A stretch of DNA of 10,732 bases from Desulfocapsa sp. (GTDB lineage: Bacteria > Desulfobacterota > Desulfobulbia > Desulfobulbales > Desulfocapsaceae). The stretch's first letter is position 1. Each line of letters starts with the position of its first letter. Where the stretch lies: NCBI GenBank assembly GCA_030635405.1, contig DAOVZA010000034.1:1-10732 (forward strand), written 5' to 3'. The notes under the pieces were generated by a model. The model was not told the origin of the DNA. It did no database searches and saw nothing but the letters and a program-made list of their open reading frames with translations. Shown one piece after another: positions 1 through 6,447 of this stretch. The position numbers were made by a program, and so were the translations under genes.

Positions 1-40
1 CATCTACAAGTAAAACCTTTGCTGCTAATAAACCATCCAT
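1..40 (-). CDS. Response regulator, N-terminal start only (runs off the window)
   Basis: The minus strand from the ATG at 40-38 reads MDGLLAAKVLLVD and then leaves the window. This hydrophobic strand ending in an acidic residue is how CheY-like receiver domains begin, and it closely resembles the receiver start (AKVLLVDDE) of the gene just upstream at 79-1296. A purine-rich Shine-Dalgarno (AAGGGGGAC, 44-52) sits just ahead of the ATG. The gap to the stop codon of the upstream gene is only 38 bases with no terminator, so the two are probably co-transcribed. The output domain, if any, is outside the window. The call rests on 13 residues. Confidence 0.6.
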   Translation of the reverse strand, partial: MDGLLAAKVLLVD

Positions 41-78
41 ATCGTCCCCCTTATTGATTGGTTTAATAAAATACTATT

Positions 79-1296
79 TTATATATGAGCCATTTTTGAA
101 GCCGCAACCTTACCGTGCGCTTCATCTATGATTTCAGTAAGTTGAGATATGTCGACTGGTTTATGTAAATATGCATAAGCACCAAGATCCATACATACTT
201 TTTTATCATCTTCTGAACCGTGCCCGGTAAGGACAATAATCTCTATCTCCGGGTTCATTTCTTTTGTTTTCCGAAGAACATCAATCCCTCCCATACCAGG
301 CATTTTCAGATCAAGGACCATAACATCTGGAAGTTCATTTTCTAAGAGTTCCAAAGCCTGCTCCCCATCAAAAACAGGATAAGAGCCATAGTTGCGAGTA
401 TTTAATCGTTCCGATAATGTCTGTACAAATTCCTGCTCATCATCAACCAGTAATACCTTTGCAGGAAGAGTAAATTCCTGACTCCGATAGACAGATACAT
501 GATAGTCTTTGCCAGCAAGTACTTTGACTGTACTAACACCATCAACACTTTCAGCTATCTCAGTAAGCGTATTGGCAAGTTTTGGGAAGTTAGAGACACT
601 TTGATTGACAAGCAAAGTGATTTCACCACTAGAGATCTGTACTTCGTTTCTGTATCCCTTTGCGATAAGAGCTAGTTCAACCTTTGCGCCAAGTTCCATG
701 TCGACCACGGCCTGACGGGAGGCGTCCTGTTCAAGAACGGCTGGTTTGTGATAATTTTCAAGAATCAGCTTCACGGCAGAATCCGGATAATTCTCGCCCA
801 TGGGAACCATAATATCATATAGAGATTTGGTGGTTATTTCCTTTTTATAAAGATGATCAACCCAACCAGCTGCACTGGTATCATTTTTCTTAATTACCTT
901 TACAGCATTTTTTTCTGTGAGCCCCTCTCCCATTGCACGCTGAATGCGGTTACTCATCTTATCGAATAATCCAACACGTAAAACATGAGTAACAGCAGAA
1001 GGTACTAGGAGTGCAATATTCCCGGAGTAAATGATGCCGGAAGTTTTGAGATGACCTGCTACTGCCGCTTTTAAATATGCAGTGATCTTTTCATGTTCCA
1101 GGGTAAATCTATTAAACACCGATGGCGGACCATAGAGCGCACGTTCCACTTTATCCTTACCAATAGAGTACGCTTGAGCCACTTCGCTTATAACATCAGA
1201 ATCCTGAAGGACACGAAAGTCTGCTGCCGCTGCAAGTTGTTCTCTGATTTTTTTTTCTTCAACAAAGATAGTGTTAAATAATGCAATTGAGGACAT
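79..1296 (-). CDS. Response regulator: degenerate cytidylate-kinase-like domain + BON-like domain + C-terminal receiver
   Basis: A 405-residue protein, likely cytoplasmic (no signal peptide or membrane segment seen). Residues about 1-185 resemble the cytidylate-kinase-like family: the stretches ALYGPPSVFNRF, GLTEKNAVKVIKKNDTSAAGW and a central VLRVGLF match its usual landmarks. The glycine-rich P-loop expected near the N-terminus is absent, so this is probably a non-catalytic sensing or binding domain. Residues about 199-270 (ELGAKVELALIAKGY through GVSTVKVL) resemble a BON domain. Residues about 280-395 are a complete receiver: acidic pair D285/D286, phospho-acceptor D329 in VLDLKMPGMGG, T357 and K379 (HKP). 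Having the receiver at the C-terminus is the reverse of most response regulators. I chose ATG 1296 over TTG 1302 because AGGAG (1304-1308) leaves seven bases before the ATG but almost none before the TTG. The partner kinase is not in the window. Confidence 0.85.
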   Translation of the reverse strand: MSSIALFNTIFVEEKKIREQLAAAADFRVLQDSDVISEVAQAYSIGKDKVERALYGPPSVFNRFTLEHEKITAYLKAAVAGHLKTSGIIYSGNIALLVPSAVTHVLRVGLFDKMSNRIQRAMGEGLTEKNAVKVIKKNDTSAAGWVDHLYKKEITTKSLYDIMVPMGENYPDSAVKLILENYHKPAVLEQDASRQAVVDMELGAKVELALIAKGYRNEVQISSGEITLLVNQSVSNFPKLANTLTEIAESVDGVSTVKVLAGKDYHVSVYRSQEFTLPAKVLLVDDEQEFVQTLSERLNTRNYGSYPVFDGEQALELLENELPDVMVLDLKMPGMGGIDVLRKTKEMNPEIEIIVLTGHGSEDDKKVCMDLGAYAYLHKPVDISQLTEIIDEAHGKVAASKMAHI

Positions 1297-1350
1297 ATCC
1301 AACTCCTTTTAATTGATGGACTATTCAATGGAATCATTCTCTGGTTCAAT

Positions 1351-1425
1351 TCATCCGTACCACTTCTTAAGCATTAAACGTGCCACACCAACAACATCAT
1401 TTTTTATTCTGTATTTCCAGTACAT
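1351..1425 (-). CDS. Candidate small ORF, 24 residues, basic and aromatic
   Basis: On the minus strand, the ATG at 1425-1423 opens a 24-codon frame ending in TGA at 1353-1351. It is preceded by a full-consensus AGGAGG (1436-1441) with a 10-base spacer, the strongest Shine-Dalgarno near this operon. The peptide starts MYWKYRIKNDVVGVARL and ends KKWYG. It has seven Lys/Arg, two Trp and three Tyr, and no recognisable family. It lies 54 bases upstream of the pseudokinase/receiver gene on the same strand, so it could be a leader peptide, a small membrane-associated protein, or chance. The start region also lies beside the inverted repeat at 1470-1518. The strong ribosome site is the main support; conservation is unknown. 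Confidence 0.3.
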   Translation of the reverse strand: MYWKYRIKNDVVGVARLMLKKWYG

Positions 1426-1469
1426 TAGGCAAATTCCTCCTAAACAGCAAATACCATTTCGACACAAAC

Positions 1470-1518
1470 TGAAACATACGTGAAACACATGCCCCGAAGT
1501 GCGTTCCCGTATGTTTCA
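1470..1518. repeat. Long imperfect inverted repeat with flanking short direct repeats in the divergent control region
   Basis: TGAAACATACG (1470-1480) is exactly mirrored by CGTATGTTTCA (1508-1518). Inside it, GAA (1482-1484) pairs with TTC (1504-1506) and CAC (1486-1488) with GTG (1499-1501), so one 49-base interrupted hairpin can form. TGAAACA also recurs directly at 1481 and 1535, and TCGACAC occurs at 1459 and 1521, giving a repeated block. The region lies between divergent genes: the receiver operon to the left and the rhomboid gene to the right. This fits an operator or an RNA structure in the leader of the rhomboid transcript. No clear -35/-10 pair was found. Confidence 0.5.
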
Positions 1519-1581
1519 TATCGACACGGCACAATGAAACACTTACCAAAAAACCTATTCAATTTGCTAAATAGGCATAAA

Positions 1582-2538
1582 ATGACTACTTCTTGGAGTA
1601 TGTCAAAATACGATTCTACAAACAACAACCAGACAACATCATCAGAAGAAGCCTCTGAAAAGAACCAAAGAACAGCAATACTTGCCACCGACAACGAGCA
1701 GGAGGCAATGTCTTGCTCCCTTACGCTTTCTTCCGTAGGTATTAATCATCACTACACCCAAAACCCTGACTATCTCACTCTCAGTGTAGATGCTGAGGAT
1801 GCCTACGAAGCCGATGCCCAAATAAAAGCATACCTACAGGAAAACGAAAACTGGCCCCCTAAACCCGACACGTCCCATGAAGATTTTGTCCCGCTATTGC
1901 AACCACCAACTCTGTTACTGGTTGGCAGCCTGGCACTTCTCTTCACAATCACCGGTTCATGGTCCGAAAATTCATTCTGGTTCTCAAGGGGTGCAGGAGA
2001 CGCCAATGCAATCCTTGCAAACCATGAATACTACAGACTCCTCACGGCACTCACCCTTCACGCAGATACTGTCCACCTTCTTGGCAACTGTTTATTTGGT
2101 GGCTTTCTTTTTCATTTTTTCTGCAGATTAACAGGAAATGGGATTGGCTTATTCTCCATGCTCTTCACCGCAACACTTGCCAACTATATCAATGTTATAC
2201 TCCATGGTGACAACCACCTCTTTGTAGGTTTTTCAACGGCTGTCTTTGCAGTTATTGGTATGCTTGCCATGATCAGTCGTGGACACCGGACAAACAAAAG
2301 ATATCTGCAAGCCATTCCCTTTATGGCAGGGGCAGCACTTCTTGCCATGATTGGCAGCTCTGGGGAACGTACAGATCTTGGAGCACACCTTTTTGGTCTC
2401 TGCTGCGGCCTTGCCTGCGGCTGGTTTCTCAGCAAGCCACCAATTATAAAATTACGGAATTCCATGTTATTCCAAAGCGCCCTTTTCCTTCTCTCCATTG
2501 CAGCAATAATCATAGCCTGGAACAGAGCCCTCACATAA
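1582..2538 (+). CDS. Rhomboid-family intramembrane serine protease
   Basis: A multi-pass inner-membrane protease that would cleave transmembrane substrates within the bilayer. From ATG 1582 it has 318 residues. Residues about 30-90 (ILATDNEQEAM, GINHHYTQ) form a soluble N-terminal domain that resembles a small DUF2007-like fold; this is tentative. About seven hydrophobic segments follow between residues 109 and 312. Rhomboid landmarks are present: HLLGN (165-169), the catalytic serine in GFST (S218; the family usually has GxSG) and the catalytic histidine in GAHLFG (H269), so the Ser-His dyad is intact. The start is uncertain. The frame opens at GTG 1480 and has ATGs at 1489, 1534, 1582 and 1600, none with a strong ribosome site. 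I chose 1582 because AGG lies six bases before it and the upstream residues overlap the inverted repeat. hflK follows 109 bases later. Confidence 0.85.
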   Translation: MTTSWSMSKYDSTNNNQTTSSEEASEKNQRTAILATDNEQEAMSCSLTLSSVGINHHYTQNPDYLTLSVDAEDAYEADAQIKAYLQENENWPPKPDTSHEDFVPLLQPPTLLLVGSLALLFTITGSWSENSFWFSRGAGDANAILANHEYYRLLTALTLHADTVHLLGNCLFGGFLFHFFCRLTGNGIGLFSMLFTATLANYINVILHGDNHLFVGFSTAVFAVIGMLAMISRGHRTNKRYLQAIPFMAGAALLAMIGSSGERTDLGAHLFGLCCGLACGWFLSKPPIIKLRNSMLFQSALFLLSIAAIIIAWNRALT

Positions 2539-2647
2539 GTAAAAGAATATTAAATAAAACATTGCACTCATCCAAAAAATCCTTACCTTAGAAGAGATTC
2601 GAAAACCATTGACCCAGAAACCTACCTGTAATTAGGAGAAACCATTC

Positions 2648-3772
2648 ATGCCCAACCAGGATCAACAGCCACCGTGGGGAAAAAAGAAGAAGCCCCAAAC
2701 ACCTGAAGAGATGGTGGCCCAGCTCATCAAAAAACTTCAGAATTACTTCTCTGACTCGCCCAAGAAAGGGCCGGGCAAAGAAGATCCATCGAACAACACA
2801 CCACCACCAAGTCCGTTTGCCTCAATTGGAAAGTTACTCGCAATTGTTTTACTGGTAACCGTCCTAAATGGAGTGTACTCATCTTTCTACAAAATCAATC
2901 CAGCGGAAGTTGGTGTTGTTCTCCGTCTTGGTAAGTACAATCGAACCGACCAACCCGGACTGCACTTTAAAATTCCTTATATTGACCACCTCTATAAAGT
3001 TGATGTGGAAGAGATTCGAAAGGAAGAGTTTGGATTTCGGAGTCGTTTCCCCGGACAAAAAACAAGTTTTGAACGCCGTGGCTACGACATGGAATCTCTG
3101 ATGCTCACAGCAGACAAAAACGTTATCAACGTTGCCTGGATTGTTCAGTACAGAGTTAGTGATCCACAGGCCTACCTCTTTCAGATTAAAGATGTTCGTC
3201 AGGCCGTTCGTGATCTCTCAGAAAGTGTAACTCGTAGAATTGTTGGAAATATGGACTTTGACTATGTTCTCTCCAACCGTGACCTGCTTGCCGCAGAAGT
3301 AAAAAGCGAACTTCAGAAAGAACTGAAAGGGCTCCAGGCCGGTCTTGCAATTGGTACCGTACAGTTCCAGGATATCAATCCACCGGATCAGGTAAAACCA
3401 GCCTTTAATGAAGTCAACGAAGCCGATCAGGACATGAAGCGACTTGTCAACGAAGCTGAAGAGATCTACAACATGAAGATTCCCCGGGCACGTGGTAATG
3501 CCCTACAGCTAGTTGAAGAAGCCCACGGATACGCGGTGGCCAGAATCAACAACGCCAAAGGTGAATCGCAGCGTTTTCTCTCTATCTTGACAGAGTACAA
3601 AAACGCACCAGAAGTTACCAAAAAACGAATGTATCTTGAAACCATGCAGGAAGTTCTTCCCACTGTGGAATCAATCTATGTTATGGACAAAGACCAGCAG
3701 ACCCCACTGCCTCTTTTAAATCTCAGCAGGGGAGGCAGTTCAGCTGTTTCTCTCCCGCCAGCTAAACAGTGA
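2648..3772 (+). CDS. hflK: FtsH protease modulator subunit HflK
   Basis: HflK pairs with HflC in a large membrane-anchored assembly that surrounds the FtsH protease and tunes its degradation of membrane proteins. The 374-residue product has a polar, Pro/Lys-rich N-terminal tail (1-57), one membrane segment (about 60-78, KLLAIVLLVTVLNGVY), an SPFH/band-7 domain (about 80-260, beginning INPAEVGVVLRLGKY and including PGLHFKIPY) and a charged helical, probably coiled-coil region (about 260-315) containing the family sequence EEIYNMKIPRARG. The length and order are normal for HflK. AGGAG (2634-2638) lies nine bases before the ATG. hflC starts 10 bases after the stop, so the two form an operon. The upstream rhomboid gene may share the transcript, since no terminator was seen in the 109-base gap. 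Confidence 0.95.
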   Translation: MPNQDQQPPWGKKKKPQTPEEMVAQLIKKLQNYFSDSPKKGPGKEDPSNNTPPPSPFASIGKLLAIVLLVTVLNGVYSSFYKINPAEVGVVLRLGKYNRTDQPGLHFKIPYIDHLYKVDVEEIRKEEFGFRSRFPGQKTSFERRGYDMESLMLTADKNVINVAWIVQYRVSDPQAYLFQIKDVRQAVRDLSESVTRRIVGNMDFDYVLSNRDLLAAEVKSELQKELKGLQAGLAIGTVQFQDINPPDQVKPAFNEVNEADQDMKRLVNEAEEIYNMKIPRARGNALQLVEEAHGYAVARINNAKGESQRFLSILTEYKNAPEVTKKRMYLETMQEVLPTVESIYVMDKDQQTPLPLLNLSRGGSSAVSLPPAKQ

Positions 3773-3782
3773 GGAACCAGTC

Positions 3783-4712
3783 ATGAAACAGATAGTTCAA
3801 TTTTTTCTTATCGGCTTGGTACTGCTTGGCGCAGTAGTAATTTACGATGGCTTCTATATTCTTGAAGAAGGTCAGCAGGCCATGATCACCCAGTTTGGTG
3901 CGCCTGTTGGAGAAGCAAAAACGGAAGCTGGCTTCAAACTCAAACTTCCTTTCGTACAGGATGTAAATTATTTCGACAAAAAAGTTCAGATATGGGATGG
4001 CGATCCTAACCAGATCCCAACCAACGATAAAACATATGTATACCTTGACGTCACCGCACGATGGAGAATTACAGATGCTCTTCAGTATATGCAGGCGGTA
4101 AAAACTGAGGCGCGTGCTCAGTCACTGCTTGATGATATCATTGACGGAACAGTGCGTGATATGGTGAATAAAAATAATCTTATTGAGATTATTCGCAGTT
4201 CAGACTGGTCAATGGCCACCATGACTGACACAAAAGATGTTCAGGGTACACCGAAGGTCGGAAGAGATGGTATCAGTGACCATATTCTGGAAGCTGCAGC
4301 CAAGGTCACACCGCAGTATGGAATTGAACTACTCGATGTAATGTTTAAACGTGTTAACTATATTGAATCTGTTCGACTCAAAGTATACGACCGGATGATC
4401 TCCGAACGAAAAAGAATTGCCGCAGAAAGGCGTTCAACAGGCGAAGGAAAGAAAGCCGAGATTCTTGGTAAGGTTGAACGAGAATTGAAAGTAATTCTAT
4501 CTGAAGCTGGCAGGGAATCATCTGAGATTATGGGTAAGGCCGATGCCAATGCCAGTAAGATCTATGGTGATATTTTTAGTCTGGATCCTAGTTTTTACTC
4601 TTTTTATAAGACCCTGCAGAGCTACTCGACCGTTATAGGAAAGAATACTTCTCTGATACTCTCAGCAGATTCTGATCTTTTCAATTATCTGCAAAATGCA
4701 GATAGTAAATAG
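3783..4712 (+). CDS. hflC: FtsH protease modulator subunit HflC
   Basis: The partner of HflK in the FtsH-modulating membrane complex. The 309-residue product has an N-terminal membrane anchor (about 4-22, IVQFFLIGLVLLGAVVIYD), then an SPFH/band-7 domain (about 25-205: EEGQQAMITQFGAPV, GFKLKLPF, LDVTARWRI). A charged helix follows (about 205-255, MISERKRIAAERRSTGEGKK). The C-terminal segment (FYSFYKTLQSYS, then LILSADSDLFNYL) is typical of HflC. Its ribosome site GAGGA overlaps the TGA of hflK, and 10 bases separate the genes, which suggests translational coupling. A palindromic terminator follows the stop codon within 20 bases, so hflC is the last gene of this plus-strand unit. Confidence 0.95.
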   Translation: MKQIVQFFLIGLVLLGAVVIYDGFYILEEGQQAMITQFGAPVGEAKTEAGFKLKLPFVQDVNYFDKKVQIWDGDPNQIPTNDKTYVYLDVTARWRITDALQYMQAVKTEARAQSLLDDIIDGTVRDMVNKNNLIEIIRSSDWSMATMTDTKDVQGTPKVGRDGISDHILEAAAKVTPQYGIELLDVMFKRVNYIESVRLKVYDRMISERKRIAAERRSTGEGKKAEILGKVERELKVILSEAGRESSEIMGKADANASKIYGDIFSLDPSFYSFYKTLQSYSTVIGKNTSLILSADSDLFNYLQNADSK

Positions 4713-4730
4713 AGCGAGTACAAACAAATC

Positions 4731-4764
4731 TCAAAGGAGGTTATTTAAAAATAACCTCCTTTGA
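4731..4764. terminator. Bidirectional stem-loop terminator between convergent hflC and the zinc-ribbon gene
   Basis: TCAAAGGAGGTTATT (4731-4745) pairs perfectly with AATAACCTCCTTTGA (4750-4764), a 15-base-pair stem with a four-base TAAA loop. On the minus strand it is followed by a T-rich run (ATTTGTTTGT), so it should work best for the minus-strand thiE/zinc-ribbon transcript. On the plus strand the following bases are only moderately T-rich. The right arm contains the last codons of the zinc-ribbon gene. Confidence 0.75.
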
Positions 4765-5442
4765 AACTCCTTCCTTTATAAAAGTTGGGCGCTGCTCCTT
4801 TGTGTACGCAACCCTCCCCTTCTTATCAAGTTTCTTTTCAAGTTTCTTCAGCATTTTTTCATCACTTAACTCTTCCACGTCCAACTGTTCAAAGCGACAA
4901 TTACAATGGTTCAACTGTCCGCCGCACCATGGACAGACCTCAACAGGACATCCCAAAGTATGGAGAGTACCGGTGTGAACTCCACAGGATGGACAGACCT
5001 CTTCATTGAGTCGTTCAAGTGGGGCATACTCACGACAAGCTTTCATTGTTTTATGGTTTTTCTTGAACGTTTCAGTATTCTTATAATCAAAAAACAGAAG
5101 TATATGCTTATCGAGTAATCCCTGTTCCCATTCTCCAAGAAACAGACCTTCTTCATCATTAGTTAAATACAGGTAATGATGTTTTTCTGTACTGAGTAGA
5201 AATAGAAATACCTGCTCTTTCTCTTCAACAACGGAGATTTTCACAAGCGCTTCCTCACGAGCATCCGGAAGAGTGCGATAAAAGTCCTTTATCACATAAA
5301 GTGCGTACTGGTCTTCCTTGAATCTTTCCAGAAAACTCAGGGCTTTTTCCTGTTCAACAGGAGGGACTGCATAGGATATCAACAATTCAATTTCTTCACG
5401 AATTTCCTTCAATTCAGCTCTAACTTCTTTTGTATCAAGCAT
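4741..5442 (-). CDS. Uncharacterised zinc-ribbon protein
   Basis: A 233-residue soluble protein of unknown function. The N-terminal part (1-45) is charged and helical, and the middle (about 65-135) is a mixed hydrophobic/acidic region. Residues 150-182 form a Cys-rich cluster: CPSCG (150-154), GC (164-165), CPWCGGQL (170-177) and CNC (180-182). Such clusters usually bind structural zinc; His156 and His161 lie inside it. The C-terminus (190-233) is Lys/Glu-rich. The pattern GC-x4-CPxCGGQL-x2-CxC is familiar from uncharacterised bacterial zinc-ribbon proteins, but I cannot name a function. The start codon shares one base with the thiE stop (TGATG), and GGGAG lies nine bases ahead, so translation is probably coupled to thiE. 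This placement does not itself prove a role in thiamine metabolism. Confidence 0.7.
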   Translation of the reverse strand: MLDTKEVRAELKEIREEIELLISYAVPPVEQEKALSFLERFKEDQYALYVIKDFYRTLPDAREEALVKISVVEEKEQVFLFLLSTEKHHYLYLTNDEEGLFLGEWEQGLLDKHILLFFDYKNTETFKKNHKTMKACREYAPLERLNEEVCPSCGVHTGTLHTLGCPVEVCPWCGGQLNHCNCRFEQLDVEELSDEKMLKKLEKKLDKKGRVAYTKEQRPTFIKEGVSKEVIFK

Positions 5443-6164
5443 CAGATATTCTCCCTACGGCCTTCCATTACACGTTGCTGCCAATCACTTGTCTCTGCTG
5501 CGATATTATCGGCCTGACTAATCGCTGTCACAACTGCAATTCGCTTTGCTCCGGCATCAAGCAACTCATCAAGGTGACTCAGCTTTATGCCACCCATCAC
5601 CGTAAAAGGAAGGTCGCAGTGACGTGAGAAATCTGCGATACCAGCAGCCCCTAAAAAGTGATGCAAGCCTTCCTTTGTTCCTGTTTTAAAGAGAGGCCCA
5701 ATGTTGTAATAGGACACTGCCGTTTTTCCCTGTTTCACTTCTTCGCCAAGAGCCTTTGTCTGCTCTTCAGTATTACATGAAAACCCGATGAGAATATCAG
5801 GAGCCAATTTTCTGATCTCGGCAGGAGGCAAATCTTTCTGTCCTACGTGCATACCATCCGCATCTGCAAGAAGTGCAATATCAAGGCGATCATTCAAAAA
5901 AAACAGAACACCCGCCTCACGCGTTTTCTTCCTAAAATAACATGCCTTTTCTAAAAGCTCTCGGTCCGAGCTTTCCTTATCACGGAGCTGAACTATTTGA
6001 GTACCACCTGCAATCACCTGATCAAGCCATTCAATGTCACTACGTCCGGCAGCCAACTTCTCACAACTCACCGGATACACCCCAACATTGTCAACAAACT
6101 GCATGAGTCGTTTTTCATACAACTCGTGATCCACCACCCCACATGCTGACTGCATCATAACCAT
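5442..6164 (-). CDS. thiE: Thiamine phosphate synthase
   Basis: ThiE joins hydroxymethylpyrimidine diphosphate and the thiazole phosphate carboxylate/HET-P to make thiamine phosphate, in the cytoplasm. The 240-residue product has a TIM-barrel pattern with the family landmarks: QLRDK (59-63, pyrophosphate side), NDRLDIAL (91-98), DADGMHVGQKDLP (101-113), GFSCNT (127-132, usually G-x-S-x-H), GPLFKTGTK (156-164), MGGI (190-193) and AVVTAI (210-215). The N-terminus has about 25 residues more than typical ThiE. ATG 6164 is supported by AAAGGA just upstream, and I saw no ribosome site for the internal Met21. No other thi gene is in the window, and the upstream DNA shows no TPP riboswitch signature (no CTGAGA-type element on the minus strand). 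The zinc-ribbon gene is overlapped downstream. Confidence 0.9.
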   Translation of the reverse strand: MVMMQSACGVVDHELYEKRLMQFVDNVGVYPVSCEKLAAGRSDIEWLDQVIAGGTQIVQLRDKESSDRELLEKACYFRKKTREAGVLFFLNDRLDIALLADADGMHVGQKDLPPAEIRKLAPDILIGFSCNTEEQTKALGEEVKQGKTAVSYYNIGPLFKTGTKEGLHHFLGAAGIADFSRHCDLPFTVMGGIKLSHLDELLDAGAKRIAVVTAISQADNIAAETSDWQQRVMEGRRENI

Positions 6165-6447
6165 ATTTTCCTTTCTCCCTTAAGTATACCCTTAAAGGAG
6201 ACATTGTAGACATTATCCCGAAATTTGCTTTTTCGGCTAACTTCTGTTACATTGTGTCTTCAGGAGTAAATCTTCTGTCACCATTTGACAGACTTCCCCA
6301 ACCTCAAAAAAAACATCCGCACACCAGAACACCAAAGTCTCTGGGGCTGATTTTTTAACCTTACTTCTGCACCCCAAATCCATCAGAAGCGGTACAGAGC
6401 CGCCAGTCTGCGTCAAGCTCTTTTGAGCACAGAAACATAGGTACACG
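6165..6447. other. Divergent intergenic region between thiE and gltA (283 bases)
   Basis: This stretch must hold promoters for both thiE (leftward) and gltA (rightward). A leftward -10-like TATACT lies in the repeated CCCTTAA/CCCTTAA block (6178-6195), but I saw no good -35 for it. A six-base stem CCGAAA/TTTCGG spans 6218-6236 and an operator-like inverted repeat lies at 6274-6292. A TTGACA (6285-6290) on the plus strand has no -10 at the expected distance. The gltA ribosome site is weak (AGGT at 6439-6442). I saw no convincing small gene and no riboswitch. Confidence 0.4.
6274..6292. promoter_or_regulatory. Perfect 7-base inverted repeat, candidate operator upstream of gltA
   Basis: TCTGTCA (6274-6280), five bases CCATT, then TGACAGA (6286-6292). 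A 19-base dyad of this size in a divergent promoter region fits a dimeric repressor or activator site, although it could also be a small hairpin. It is 155 bases from the gltA start codon. No regulator is identified. Confidence 0.3.

Noticed and set aside
1440..1694. 84-codon minus-strand frame over the rhomboid N-terminus
   Set aside because: It is the complement of rhomboid coding and repeat sequence with no ribosome site.
2539..2647. Promoter for hflK
   Set aside because: TTGACC (2609) and TTGCAC (2563) occur, but neither has a credible -10 at 16-18 bases.
4731..4745. AAAGGAGG as a ribosome site after hflC
   Set aside because: It is one arm of a perfect terminator palindrome and no start codon follows at a usable distance.
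6165..6300. TPP riboswitch ahead of thiE
   Set aside because: No CTGAGA-type or other conserved TPP-aptamer segment was seen on the minus strand.
6194..6357. Plus-strand frame after AAAGGAG between thiE and gltA
   Set aside because: It would need an ATT start; the composition looks non-coding and no family is recognisable.
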